Assembly: GCF_004340465.1 (NCBI RefSeq)
Contig: NZ_SLVV01000012.1
Coordinates: forward strand, 1 to 64,000
Direction of reading: 5' to 3'
Length of the DNA: 64,000 bases
Source: Mesobacillus foraminis
GTDB taxonomy: Bacteria > Bacillota > Bacilli > Bacillales > Cytobacillaceae
A program made the position numbers and the translations under genes. The notes under the pieces are model-generated. The model saw only the letters and a list, made by a program, of their open reading frames with translations. It had not been told where the DNA came from and made no database searches. Positions 28,911 to 37,591 of the stretch are shown here, one piece after another. Within the stretch, counting starts at the first letter, position 1. Each line of letters starts with the position of its first letter.

Positions 28911-29609
28911 ATGCGGAAACTGCTAATGGTTCCACTATTATTGTCATTCATGCTTCTCGGCGCATGCGGGACGAATACCGAAAATACTAATGAAGAAGGA
29001 GGGCAATCCGGGAAAAACGGAGAACAATCCAGTCCTAAGGATTTTCCTCAATTGACATCAGAGGTTGCGGATAATGAAAGGCTGATTGAGATGGAGACAT
29101 CCATGGGAAAAGTGAAAATTAAGCTGTTCCCTGAACAGGCTCCAAAAGCGGCAGAAAACTTCATCACTCACAGCGAGGAGGGCTATTACAATGGCCTGAC
29201 CTTCCACAGGGTCATCAATGATTTCATGATTCAGGGCGGAGATCCTGAAGGAACAGGAAGAGGCGGAGAAAGTATATATGGCGAGCCTTTTGAAGACGAA
29301 TTCTCAGACAGCTTGTTTCATATCCGCGGTGCATTATCCATGGCAAACTCAGGTCCGAACACAAACGGAAGCCAGTTTTTTATTGTCCAAAGTAAAAATC
29401 TTCAGGGAGAAGTCGATGGGAAATACCCTGATGCAATAGCCTCAGCCTATCAAGAGGAAGGCGGGGCTCACTGGCTCGACGGCAAACATACTGTATTTGG
29501 CCAGGTAATCGAGGGGATGGACGTTGTAGACAGGATTGCTGGAGCTGAAGCGGTGGAATCAAAGCCGAAAGAGGAGATTATCATTAAAAAGATCAACATT
29601 TTAAAGTAG
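28911..29609 (+). CDS. Lipoprotein peptidyl-prolyl cis-trans isomerase (cyclophilin type)
   Basis: 232 residues. Signal peptide with lipobox LLGAC (Cys19), an Asn/Glu/Gly-rich linker to about residue 50, then a cyclophilin domain: [19 protein letters not shown] near residue 100 contains the catalytic Arg, and [16 protein letters not shown] near residue 143 the active-site NGSQFF block. Expected to act outside the membrane on proline isomerisation during folding of exported proteins. ATG after GCAAGGAG. Confidence 0.93.
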   Translation: MRKLLMVPLLLSFMLLGACGTNTENTNEEGGQSGKNGEQSSPKDFPQLTSEVADNERLIEMETSMGKVKIKLFPEQAPKAAENFITHSEEGYYNGLTFHRVINDFMIQGGDPEGTGRGGESIYGEPFEDEFSDSLFHIRGALSMANSGPNTNGSQFFIVQSKNLQGEVDGKYPDAIASAYQEEGGAHWLDGKHTVFGQVIEGMDVVDRIAGAEAVESKPKEEIIIKKINILK

Positions 29610-29639
29610 GTGGCTTCTTTTGCCGGGGCAACTTTCGCA

Positions 29640-29667
29640 TTGGAAAGAGGCTTCCCCATGTTATAAT
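29640..29667 (+). promoter_or_regulatory. Sigma-A promoter of small membrane protein gene
   Basis: TTGGAA at 29640-29645 and an extended -10 TGTTATAAT ending at 29667, spacer 16. Confidence 0.55.
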
Positions 29668-29709
29668 AGTGTAGAATGACTGCCGCCGGGCAGAAAGGAA
29701 GCTAGCTTT

Positions 29710-29919
29710 ATGAATTGGTTGATACTCTCATTATTTCTGTACTTTCCTGAGGATAAGTCCGAATATATTCCAGCTGCCATTTGGTTAATGATCTTCTTTG
29801 TCGCTGCAGCCATTACCATGAGGTTCATTATCCGAATTTCCAAAAAAGAAGCTCAAAAAGCAAAAGAATATGAAAAGGCTTTGCAGCAGAGAATGGCAGA
29901 AGACAGCAAAAATAGTTGA
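29710..29919 (+). CDS. Small membrane protein with charged helical tail
   Basis: 69 residues. One or two hydrophobic segments (about residues 3-12 and 20-42), then a basic/acidic helix (KKEAQKAKEYEKALQQRMAE) likely to be cytoplasmic. Own promoter and terminator and GAAAGGAAG upstream of the ATG support expression. No family recognised. Confidence 0.6.
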   Translation: MNWLILSLFLYFPEDKSEYIPAAIWLMIFFVAAAITMRFIIRISKKEAQKAKEYEKALQQRMAEDSKNS

Positions 29920-29928
29920 CCAGTGAAG

Positions 29929-29965
29929 GAGGTGTCCCGGGAAGGGGCATCTCTTTGTTTTTATT
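29929..29965 (+). terminator. Terminator of small membrane protein gene
   Basis: GAGGTGTCCC pairs with GGGGCATCTC (wobble pairs included) around a 5-base loop, followed by TTTGTTTTTATT. Confidence 0.75.
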
Positions 29966-30017
29966 ATGCAAGGTGGAGAAGATTCGGATACATTGTTTTA
30001 TGACTTCTTTTGCGCGT

Positions 30018-30435
30018 AGGAGGGATTTAGGAGACCCTTCTCGAGGGGAGAAGGAGGGGAGGGAAGGTAGCCAAGTTCTACGTGACCATTTAGGAGGGGA
30101 GAAGAAGGGGAAGGGAACATAGCCAGGTTCTACGTGACCATTTTGGAGAGCGGAATAAGGAAAAGGGAACATAGCCAGGTTCTACGTGACCATTCCGGAG
30201 GGTGGAATAAGGAAAAGGGAAGGTAGCCAGGTTCTACGTGACCATTTTGGAGGGCGGAATAAGGAAAAGGGAACATAGCTAGGTTCTACGTGACCATTCC
30301 GGAGGGTGGAATAAGGAAAAGGGAAGGTAGCCAGGTTCTACGTGACTATTCCGGAGGTGCAGTATGAGGGAAAGGGACCGTAGCCAAGATCAGGATCTGC
30401 ATACCTTTTTCTCAGCGTAAAGAAGGTAACTTAGA
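30018..30435. repeat. 52-bp tandem repeat array
   Basis: Six well-conserved units begin at C of CCAGGTTCTACGTGACC at 30071, 30123, 30175, 30227, 30279 and 30331, an exact 52-base period, with degenerate copies before 30071 (from about 30018) and after 30383. Units alternate in two versions (ATTTTGGAG...GAACATAG and ATTCCGGAG...GAAGGTAG), giving a 104-bp higher-order repeat. The frames through it are open but look non-coding. No known element recognised. 30436-30572 shows nothing further. Confidence 0.85.
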
Positions 30436-30572
30436 CGTTATTTACGGGGCAACCCAGAGAATGAAGAGGAGAAAGGTCACGCAGGTGTTCTTTACACGCC
30501 CTTCCACCTGGGCTTTATGAGGGATAGGCACCATAACTCTCTCTTTTTCCCCGTGCTCCTCCCCTAAAATCC

Positions 30573-30606
30573 ACAGACGGGAAGCAATGAATTGCTTCCC
30601 GTCTGT
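30573..30606 (-). terminator. 16-bp perfect palindrome, probable patB terminator
   Basis: ACAGACGGGAAGCAAT and its exact complement are separated by GA. On the minus strand it follows patB by 27 bases and is followed by GGATTTTAGG, a weak U tract. Confidence 0.6.
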
Positions 30607-30632
30607 ATTACAGAGTCGTTCCTGTCGATACC

Positions 30633-31802
30633 TTAGGAAAACGCCTTTTTAAGCCGCTCCAAACCATCTCTTAAAGTATCGCGAGGGCAGGCAAAGTTAA
30701 GGCGAACAAATCCTTCTCCGCCCGGTCCGTATTTTGCCCCGGGTTCTAGAGCCAGTTTTCCTTTGTTCAGAAGTCGGTCCTTAATTTCGTCGTCTGATAG
30801 TCCCATCTTCCGGCAGTCGAGCCAAATCAGATAGGTGCTGTCTGGAACCACTGGGGTAATCCCGGGGATATTGGCTTTGATATAATCAACAATTTCATCG
30901 CGGTTCTCTTTCAGATAATCCAGAAGTTCTTCCAGCCATCCTTCTCCATGCAGATAGGCTGCCTGCATTCCGGTGATGCCAAAAATATTGAGGCCGAAAA
31001 ACGCGTTTCTATGCTGATGCTCCTTGAACCTTTTTTGAAGGTCGGCATCCGGAATGATGACAGCGGAAGCCTGAAGGCCAGCAAGGTTAAATGTTTTGCT
31101 CGGTGCAATGCAGGTCAGGGTAATCTTTGCATATTCTTCCTTCAACGAGGCAATTGGAATATGGCGATGCGGTGAATATACCAGATCTGAATGGATTTCA
31201 TCAGATAAAATCAAACAGTCGTACTGTACGCACAGATCGCCAATTTTAATAAGTTCCTCTTTGGTCCAGACCCTGCCACCTGGATTATGCGGGTTGCAAA
31301 GCAGAAAGAGCTTTACACCTTGCTTAAGCTTGTTTTCAAAATCATCAAAATCGATTTCGTATTTCCCTTCTTTATAGATTAGGGTAGAGTTGACAACTGT
31401 TCGTCCGTTTTCTTCCGTCATCCCGAAAAAAGGAGTATAGACGGGTGACTGGAGCATGACTTTATCTCCAGGGTCTGTAAACGCCTGTATCGCCATACTA
31501 ATGGTGGGTACAACACCCGGGCTGTAAAAAAGCCAGGACTTCCTGATTTCCCAGCCATGCCGTTTTTTTACCCAGCCTTGAACAGCTTTCGATGCGGAAG
31601 GAGTGATAAAGGTATAGCCATATATCCCGTGGTTTACACGATCCGTGATGGCTTCACTTACTTCGCTGGGAGGCTTGAAGTCCATATCAGCCACCCACAT
31701 GGGCAGAACATCTCCTGTTCCATAAACCTCACGGGTCATCTCCCACTTAACGGAGGCTGTCTGCAGCCTGTCGATCACTTCATTAAAATTATAATTACCC
31801 AT
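30633..31802 (-). CDS. patB: MalY/PatB-type aminotransferase (cystathionine beta-lyase)
   Basis: 389 residues, fold-type I PLP enzyme. DNA-independent C-S lyase/aminotransferase: LPMWVADMDFKPP near residue 32 is the MalY/PatB signature; LSDEIHSDLVY near residue 201 binds the cofactor; the PLP lysine is in APSKTFNLAGLQ near residue 235. Expected to cleave cystathionine to homocysteine in methionine synthesis. ATG after AGGAGGATGG. Monocistronic. Confidence 0.92.
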   Translation of the reverse strand: MGNYNFNEVIDRLQTASVKWEMTREVYGTGDVLPMWVADMDFKPPSEVSEAITDRVNHGIYGYTFITPSASKAVQGWVKKRHGWEIRKSWLFYSPGVVPTISMAIQAFTDPGDKVMLQSPVYTPFFGMTEENGRTVVNSTLIYKEGKYEIDFDDFENKLKQGVKLFLLCNPHNPGGRVWTKEELIKIGDLCVQYDCLILSDEIHSDLVYSPHRHIPIASLKEEYAKITLTCIAPSKTFNLAGLQASAVIIPDADLQKRFKEHQHRNAFFGLNIFGITGMQAAYLHGEGWLEELLDYLKENRDEIVDYIKANIPGITPVVPDSTYLIWLDCRKMGLSDDEIKDRLLNKGKLALEPGAKYGPGGEGFVRLNFACPRDTLRDGLERLKKAFS

Positions 31803-31891
31803 TTTTGCACCATCCTCCTGTATACATTTCTAAATCCACTGTCTTCATGATAAAATAGTTTTGATAAAAAGTGAAAAATATAGGTGATGAT

Positions 31892-32152
31892 ATGGAAATA
31901 CAAGAACTCAACCGCCAGCTGGTAAAAATCCTGAATGAATGGGATCCATTTGGGCGCGGCCAAGGGGAATACGATCCGGAGATTGCAGATGTGATTTACG
32001 CTGTTCAAGAGATGGACAAGCCGCATGACCTGGCTATCAAGGTACAATCGATCTATGAATACTCCTTCGAAGAGCTGCTCCCTTTTGACAGTTGTTTATT
32101 GCTGGCCGAAACCTTGCTCGCAGTGAAGGAACAGGGATCCTGCGATTTATAA
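31892..32152 (+). CDS. yugE: YugE family protein (DUF1871)
   Basis: 86 residues, all-helical DUF1871 family. WDPFGRGQGEYDPEIADVI near residue 17 is the conserved core. Function unknown. ATG 31892 has AGGTGAT upstream; the frame is open from 31871. Between divergent patB and convergent yugF, as in the B. subtilis yug region. Confidence 0.85.
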   Translation: MEIQELNRQLVKILNEWDPFGRGQGEYDPEIADVIYAVQEMDKPHDLAIKVQSIYEYSFEELLPFDSCLLLAETLLAVKEQGSCDL

Positions 32153-32156
32153 TAAG

Positions 32157-32187
32157 ACGGCAGACTGCAATCAGCAGCTGCCGTTTG
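32157..32187. terminator. Bidirectional terminator between yugE and yugF
   Basis: ACGGCAGACTGC and GCAGCTGCCGT with one mismatch, loop AATCA, followed by TTGC; AATAAG on the left. Confidence 0.6.
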
Positions 32188-33031
32188 CTGTATCTGAACC
32201 ATGCTCCCTTAGAAAACCTTTGATGTGCCGGCAGACTTCCTGTGGCCTTTCCTCCGGAACCAGGTGGCCTGTTTCCTTAAGTACAATGAGCCGGGATTCA
32301 GGAAGGTCCTGATGCAGCCGCTTTCCTATATGTAGGGGGACTACTTTGTCGTGTTCTCCCCATATTAGCAAGCAGGGTTCTTTAACCTGACGGATGGCAT
32401 CGGCAGGAAGATCTCCTTCGTGATGGCGGATCATCCGGGCCAATCCTTTGAAAATGCCGTTTTCAAGAAATGGAGACAAATAGCCTTCCCTCATTTCCTC
32501 GGTAATCATCGAGTGGTCATAGACAACATTTCTTAAATTCTGCTCGACTCCGGACCGGCCCAGATAGTATTTTACATAGAGATATGAGAATGGCAGGTAA
32601 CTTAAAAGTATGAGTGGGAGCTTCGATCTCTTGGAATATCCGGAACTGCAGAGAAGGACGGCTTTTTTTGCACTTCCTGGGTAATGGTAAAGCAAGTTCA
32701 ACGAAATCTGCCCTCCCATTGAGTGACCGATAAGAGTATACTGGCTGATTTTAAGTGTTTGCATGAGTGAGGCAACTGCCCCGGCAAGACTTTTAAAAGA
32801 GTATTTGAAATTTGAGGAGGACTTCCCGCTTTTCCCAAATGGAGGCAAGTCTACTGATACAACGGAATACTCCTCCTTCAGCAATGGCACGAGATGCCTG
32901 AAGCTGAATAAGGAGGATAAAAATCCGTGCAGCAGGACAACTGTCTCTTTTGAAGTAGGATGGGCATACTGCTCATAGTAGAGATCAATTCCGTCAATGT
33001 TCTTGTACCCGGAAAAATAGTCTGTTTCCAT
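32171..33031 (-). CDS. yugF: Alpha/beta hydrolase YugF
   Basis: 286 residues. Alpha/beta hydrolase fold: oxyanion loop VLLHGFLSS near residue 31, nucleophile elbow IGHSMGGQ near residue 98, acid in LLIWGEHDKVVP near residue 221, and the catalytic His in KETGHLVPEE near residue 255. Full set of triad residues. Substrate unknown. ATG at 33031 selected because AGGAG lies nine bases upstream. Confidence 0.88.
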   Translation of the reverse strand: METDYFSGYKNIDGIDLYYEQYAHPTSKETVVLLHGFLSSLFSFRHLVPLLKEEYSVVSVDLPPFGKSGKSSSNFKYSFKSLAGAVASLMQTLKISQYTLIGHSMGGQISLNLLYHYPGSAKKAVLLCSSGYSKRSKLPLILLSYLPFSYLYVKYYLGRSGVEQNLRNVVYDHSMITEEMREGYLSPFLENGIFKGLARMIRHHEGDLPADAIRQVKEPCLLIWGEHDKVVPLHIGKRLHQDLPESRLIVLKETGHLVPEERPQEVCRHIKGFLREHGSDTANGSC

Positions 33032-33183
33032 TGTTATCAACTCCTGGATTTGGAAATATTTTATATTCTTCCCTGCTTCTGCTTATCCACACATATTAAA
33101 ACTTCAAAATCGCAAAAATGAGCGTATGATGTTTCTGACTATTTTGATATAATAGGCTTATTTGAAGCACTTAGGAGGACTTT

Positions 33184-33684
33184 ATGAAACTCACCGAGAA
33201 GGAAATAGAAATTATTGAAATTCTGGAAAAAAATTCACGTACCTCGAATGATGACCTGGCAGCTATGATCGGCCTTCCCATAAATGAAACTGAAGAGGTT
33301 CTCCGGAAACTGGAGGAACTAAAAATTATCGTCAGGTACACTTCTGTAGTCGACTGGTCTAAAATACAGGGACATGAAGGCGTGACGGCCATGATCGATG
33401 TTAAGGTCACTCCAAAGCGGGGTGTCGGCTTTGATGATATTGCCAAGCGCATTTACCGTTTCAAAGAGGTGAAATCGGTTTACTTAATGTCAGGTGCATA
33501 TGATTTGTCGGTCATTATCGAAGGCGGCTCGATGAACGAGGTTGCCCGGTTTGTTTCGGACAAGCTTTCAACGCTCGATTCCGTTATTTCTACAACTACC
33601 CATTTTATTTTAAAGAAATATAAACACGATGGCACCATTTTTGAACCTGAAGAAGAAGATAAGCGGATCGTGGTGTCTCCATAA
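33184..33684 (+). CDS. yugG: Lrp/AsnC family transcriptional regulator
   Basis: 166 residues. N-terminal winged HTH (residues 4-60, with IIEILEKNSRTSNDDLAAMI) and C-terminal RAM/ligand-binding domain (from about residue 70; SGAYDLSVIIEGG near residue 101). Lrp/AsnC proteins sense amino acids and usually control neighbouring metabolic genes. Its TAA and the ATG of the aminotransferase share one base (TAATG), so it probably regulates its own operon. Ribosome binding site TAGGAGG. Confidence 0.92.
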   Translation: MKLTEKEIEIIEILEKNSRTSNDDLAAMIGLPINETEEVLRKLEELKIIVRYTSVVDWSKIQGHEGVTAMIDVKVTPKRGVGFDDIAKRIYRFKEVKSVYLMSGAYDLSVIIEGGSMNEVARFVSDKLSTLDSVISTTTHFILKKYKHDGTIFEPEEEDKRIVVSP

Positions 33685-34856
33685 TGAAAACAAAGAAATC
33701 TTATCTATCCAGAACAGTTAGTGAAATCAAGCCCTCTGGGATTCGTCGCTTCTTTGACCTGGCCTCGGGAATGGAAGGCGTTATTTCCCTTGGGGTGGGG
33801 GAACCGGATTTTATTACACCATGGTCGGTCAGAGAGGCTGCCATCCTTTCGCTGGAAGAAGGTTATACTTCCTATACTGCTAATGCAGGGCTTTTGGAGC
33901 TCAGGCAGGAAATTGCATCCTATTTGTCAAAGGCCTTCAAACTTCATTATTCCCCGGAATCCGAAATCATTGTGACAGTCGGTGCGAGCCAGGCCATTGA
34001 TATTGCTTTAAGGTCAGTTGTCGATCAAGGTGATGAGGTCATTGTGGTCGAGCCTTGTTTTGTTTCCTACAGTCCGCTCGTTTCTCTTGCCGGAGGCACG
34101 CCTGTTCCTGTTCAGGCTCCCAAGGAACGCGGATTTAAAATCACCTCGGATATCCTTGAAGAAGCGGTAACAGATAGAACGAAAGCAATCATGATCTGCT
34201 CGCCGAATAATCCGACCGGCACCCTTTTGGAAAAGGAGGATCTTCAGGCCATTGCCGAAATTGCGGAGCGCTATGATTTACTGGTGATTTCAGATGAAAT
34301 TTACGCCGAGCTGTCTTATGACTCGGGTTATACCAGCATGGCGGCCATTGATGGCATGCGGGAAAGGACCATTCTCATATCCGGATTTTCCAAAGGGTTT
34401 GCCATGACTGGATGGAGGCTTGGATATGTCTGCGCACCGAAGGAGATTTCGGGAGCGATGCTTAAAATCCATCAATACGCGATGATGTGTGCTCCCACAA
34501 TGGCGCAGCACGCTGCTTTGGAAGCCCTGAAGAATGGGGCCAATGAAGTGGAGGAAATGAGGAAAAGCTATCGGCGGAGGAGAAATTATATGGTCAGTTC
34601 CTTTAATGAGCTGGGCCTGAGCTGCCATTCGCCAGGTGGAGCTTTCTATGTATTTCCATCCATTGAGTCCACCGGTTTGTCTTCAGAACAATTCGCCGAA
34701 AAACTGCTGCTGGAAGAAAAGGTTGCTGTCGTACCCGGCAATGTCTTCGGTGAAAGCGGAGAAGGATTTATCCGGTGTTCCTACGCCACCTCCATCGAAC
34801 AGCTGCAGGAAGCCGTCAGACGGATCGGCAGCTTCCTCGAAAAAATCAAATCATAA
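33684..34856 (+). CDS. yugH: Class I/II aminotransferase YugH
   Basis: 390 residues, aspartate-aminotransferase-like fold-type I enzyme: SLGVGEPDF near residue 36, SPNNPTGTLL near residue 174, PLP lysine in SGFSKGFAMTGWRLGY near residue 236. It resembles PatA/AraT-like amino acid aminotransferases. Translationally coupled to the Lrp-type regulator upstream, suggesting amino-acid-responsive expression. The donor and acceptor are unknown. Confidence 0.9.
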   Translation: MKTKKSYLSRTVSEIKPSGIRRFFDLASGMEGVISLGVGEPDFITPWSVREAAILSLEEGYTSYTANAGLLELRQEIASYLSKAFKLHYSPESEIIVTVGASQAIDIALRSVVDQGDEVIVVEPCFVSYSPLVSLAGGTPVPVQAPKERGFKITSDILEEAVTDRTKAIMICSPNNPTGTLLEKEDLQAIAEIAERYDLLVISDEIYAELSYDSGYTSMAAIDGMRERTILISGFSKGFAMTGWRLGYVCAPKEISGAMLKIHQYAMMCAPTMAQHAALEALKNGANEVEEMRKSYRRRRNYMVSSFNELGLSCHSPGGAFYVFPSIESTGLSSEQFAEKLLLEEKVAVVPGNVFGESGEGFIRCSYATSIEQLQEAVRRIGSFLEKIKS

Positions 34857-34890
34857 AAAAGAGGGCAGCCCGGCATGGGCTGCCCTAAAA
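34852..34890 (-). terminator. Terminator read from the minus strand
   Basis: AGGGCAGCCC and GGGCTGCCCT, loop GGCAT. The U tract (T6) is present only on the minus strand, where it would stop the HTH gene; on the plus side A6 follows. Confidence 0.65.
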
Positions 34891-34958
34891 AAGGGGGAAT
34901 ACTAGAAAGCCTTATGCTATCAGCATAACCAGTTTCCCTGTTTTTATACATATTCTGC

Positions 34959-35165
34959 CTACACTCCTGTTTCTTTTGCAAAATCGGAGGCAGGGACATC
35001 GAGAACGGTTGATATTTTTAACAAAGTTTGGGTATCAGGTGTTTTCTCATCTGCTTCGTACTTTTCAATCGTATGTTTTCCGACCCTGATTCTTAAAGCA
35101 AGCTCTTCCAGGCTCATCTTCCGCTCTTCGCGGATATTTTTAATTTTTTCTCCAATAGAAGCCAT
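34959..35165 (-). CDS. XRE-family helix-turn-helix regulator
   Basis: 68 residues, essentially a single Cro/C1-type HTH: IGEKIKNIREERKMSLEELA then LRIRVGKHTIEKYEADEK and a third helix ending LLKISTVLDVPASDF. DNA-binding is expected; there is no ligand domain. ATG with AAGGGG upstream on the minus strand. Monocistronic; targets unknown. Confidence 0.88.
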   Translation of the reverse strand: MASIGEKIKNIREERKMSLEELALRIRVGKHTIEKYEADEKTPDTQTLLKISTVLDVPASDFAKETGV

Positions 35166-35276
35166 TCCCCTTCACCCCTTAAAAAATAATTCTCTATACG
35201 TTATTTTATCATGATTATCCAGGAAGGTTAGTTAATTATTTGAACATTTAGTTAATTTATGCAATGGAAGGTTACT

Positions 35277-35305
35277 TTGATATGGAGCGCCAACTGTGCT
35301 ATAAT
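35277..35305 (+). promoter_or_regulatory. Strong sigma-A promoter of yugI
   Basis: TTGATA at 35277-35282, 17-base spacer, extended -10 TGCTATAAT with TATAAT at 35300-35305. One of the best promoter matches in the window. Confidence 0.8.
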
Positions 35306-35357
35306 TTTATATTGCGTATAAATGGGATAAAATAAATATATTCTTAGGAGTGTTTTC

Positions 35358-35735
35358 ATGTCAGAGAAAATCGAAACAGGCAGCATTTTAACAGGAAAGG
35401 TGACAGGTATCCAGCCTTATGGTGCATTTGTAGCACTTGATGAGAATACACAGGGGCTTGTTCATATTTCAGAAATTACCCACGGCTATGTCAAGGATAT
35501 TAATGAACATCTAAAAGTGGGAGATGAAGTACAGGTAAAGGTATTATCAGTTGATGAAGCAGCTGGTAAAATTGGCCTTTCCATTCGTGCGACGGAGGAA
35601 GCGCCTGAGCAGGCAGCAAAGCCAAAAAGACCGCGCAAGCGCCCTGCTGCCATCATCAGCCAGGACGACGATTCCCAGGGGTTCAATACTTTAAAAGACA
35701 AGCTTCAGGAATGGATTGCGCAGTCCAAGCAATAA
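35358..35735 (+). CDS. yugI: S1 RNA-binding domain protein (general stress protein 13, YugI)
   Basis: 125 residues. A single S1 domain (residues 6-76: ILTGKVTGIQPYGAFVAL, GLVHISEIT) followed by a basic linker (AKPKRPRKRPA) and an acidic/helical tail. GSP13/YugI is ribosome-associated in B. subtilis and strongly expressed, which fits the near-consensus promoter. ATG after TTAGGAG. Confidence 0.93.
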   Translation: MSEKIETGSILTGKVTGIQPYGAFVALDENTQGLVHISEITHGYVKDINEHLKVGDEVQVKVLSVDEAAGKIGLSIRATEEAPEQAAKPKRPRKRPAAIISQDDDSQGFNTLKDKLQEWIAQSKQ

Positions 35736-35744
35736 GAACAGACG

Positions 35745-35772
35745 AAAAGCCGGGACTTCCCGGCTTTTTTTA
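35745..35772 (+). terminator. Terminator of yugI
   Basis: AAAAGCCGGG and CCCGGCTTTT, loop ACTT, followed by TTT. Confidence 0.9.
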
Positions 35773-35785
35773 TGTCCTTAGAATG

Positions 35786-35813
35786 CAAAAAAATCCGCCA
35801 GTTGGCGGATTTG
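35786..35813 (-). terminator. Terminator of yuzA
   Basis: AAATCCGCCA and TGGCGGATTT, loop GT; on the minus strand T7 follows. Confidence 0.85.
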
Positions 35814-35819
35814 GTAAAA

Positions 35820-36053
35820 TTATCGGTTTGGGTTTGTCTGAGGCTGTTTCTCTGCCTGTTCACTTGGAGCGAACAGAAGACCCAGATTAATTAAGCCGGC
35901 AAGACCAACTAATCCGTATACGATTCTGGAAATCCCTGCGTCCTGCCCTCCGAAAATGGATGCAACTAAATCAAATTGAAAAAATCCAACCAAACCCCAG
36001 TTAATTGCGCCAATAATAGTCAGAATTAATGCTATGCGTTGAAGTGTACTCAA
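35820..36053 (-). CDS. yuzA: DUF378 membrane protein YuzA
   Basis: 77 residues from a TTG at 36053 with AAAGGAGG ten bases upstream; the longer frame to 36176 is not supported. DUF378 family: two membrane helices, with IGAINWGLVGFFQFDLV near residue 14 as the signature. Function unknown; a Gln/Pro-rich tail follows the second helix. Confidence 0.88.
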   Translation of the reverse strand: MSTLQRIALILTIIGAINWGLVGFFQFDLVASIFGGQDAGISRIVYGLVGLAGLINLGLLFAPSEQAEKQPQTNPNR

Positions 36054-36246
36054 GGTGCTGCTGCCTCCTTTTAAAATAGGTTCAGTTATAGAATGTAGCT
36101 TCTTTAAAAAAATATTCTTGCTGTGCTTAATATTTTTTTGAAAAAAAAATTCCCAAGCCACATTCCAGCCATCCAACAGGAGATACTAAACTTTTGCAAA
36201 GCTAAAACAGATGCAACATAATAGGTATGGAAGGAAGGTGATCTTT

Positions 36247-37410
36247 TTGGACAACTTTACATTTGTTAATCCAACCAAGCTTATTTTTGGAAAAGGCCAG
36301 CTTGAACAGCTGAAAACCGAAGTACCTCTTTATGGAAAAAATGTCTTGCTGGTCTATGGCGGGGGAAGCATTAAGCGAAACGGCCTTTATGATGCTGTCC
36401 TTGAGCAATTGAATGCAATCGGGGCTAAAGTTTCAGAACTGTCCGGTGTGGAACCCAACCCAAGGCTGTCAACTGTCCATAAGGGAGTCAATATTTGCAA
36501 GGAAGAAGGCATAGACTTCCTGCTCGCAGTTGGCGGCGGAAGTGTCATTGATTGTACAAAGCTGATCGCGGCTGGTGCTAAATATCATGGGGATGCATGG
36601 GACATCGTGACGAAAAAGGTGCCTGCACAGGATGCGCTGCCTTTTGGCACGGTGCTGACTCTGGCCGCAACTGGTTCCGAGATGAACTCAGGGTCTGTCA
36701 TCACGAATTGGGAAACCAAGGAGAAATATGGATGGGGAAGTCCTGCAGTCTTCCCGAAATTTTCAATCCTGGATCCTGTCAATACGTTTACAGTTCCAAA
36801 GGACCAAACAATCTATGGAATTGTGGACATGATGTCACATGTATTTGAACATTATTTCCATCTCACCGAGAACACGGAATTTCAGGACCGCATGTGCGAA
36901 GGCTTGCTGCTGACTGTCATGGAAACTGCTCCAAAGCTTTTGGAGGACCTTGAAAATTATGATCATCGTGCAACGATTTTATATTGCGGAACGATGGCTC
37001 TTAACGGAATGCTTTCGATGGGATACCGTGGAGACTGGGCTACACATAATATTGAACATGCCGTATCAGCGGTGTATGATATCCCGCATGGAGGCGGCCT
37101 GGCCATTTTGTTCCCGAACTGGATGAAGCATAATATCAAAGTGAAGCCGGAGCGTTTTCAAAAGCTCGCTGTCCGCGTGTTTGGAGTGGATCCGAATGGC
37201 AAGACAGCCGAAGAGGCAGGTCTGGAAGGCATCGAAAAGCTGAGTGAATTCTGGAACAGCATTGGTGCCCCTTCACGCCTGGCGGATTATGATATTGATG
37301 ACAGCCAGCTAGAGGTAATGGCAGATAAAGCAGTCATCAATGGCGATTTTGGAAACTTTACAAAATTGAACAAAGAAGACGTCATGAATATTTATCGCAT
37401 GTCGCTTTGA
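36247..37410 (+). CDS. yugJ: Iron-containing alcohol dehydrogenase (YugJ/BdhA type)
   Basis: 387 residues. NADH-dependent butanol dehydrogenase family: [15 protein letters not shown] near residue 98 binds the cofactor; metal ligands Asp and His are in [14 protein letters not shown] near residue 194 and the two further His in [18 protein letters not shown] near residue 267. The TTG at 36247 with GGAAGGTG upstream gives the family length; the frame is open from 36211. Confidence 0.92.
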   Translation: MDNFTFVNPTKLIFGKGQLEQLKTEVPLYGKNVLLVYGGGSIKRNGLYDAVLEQLNAIGAKVSELSGVEPNPRLSTVHKGVNICKEEGIDFLLAVGGGSVIDCTKLIAAGAKYHGDAWDIVTKKVPAQDALPFGTVLTLAATGSEMNSGSVITNWETKEKYGWGSPAVFPKFSILDPVNTFTVPKDQTIYGIVDMMSHVFEHYFHLTENTEFQDRMCEGLLLTVMETAPKLLEDLENYDHRATILYCGTMALNGMLSMGYRGDWATHNIEHAVSAVYDIPHGGGLAILFPNWMKHNIKVKPERFQKLAVRVFGVDPNGKTAEEAGLEGIEKLSEFWNSIGAPSRLADYDIDDSQLEVMADKAVINGDFGNFTKLNKEDVMNIYRMSL

Positions 37411-37591
37411 GGGAAACAACATCCTGAGCGACTACCTGAATTCCGGCCCATCCCACGGCCGGAATTTTTTATTTCCATCATTGTCGAAAAATAGTCTGAA
37501 TTGAATGCGTTTACATTTAAGCGTATTCTTGATTCTTGTCCCGCCTTCCGATAAAGTGATAAAGAGACCAATATATAATGGAGGTTCAGGC

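Noticed and set aside
29916-30172. Open frames through the 52-bp repeat array on both strands
   Set aside because: They arise from the lack of stop codons in the repeat; 52 is not a multiple of three, so no peptide repeat is kept, and there is no ribosome binding site.
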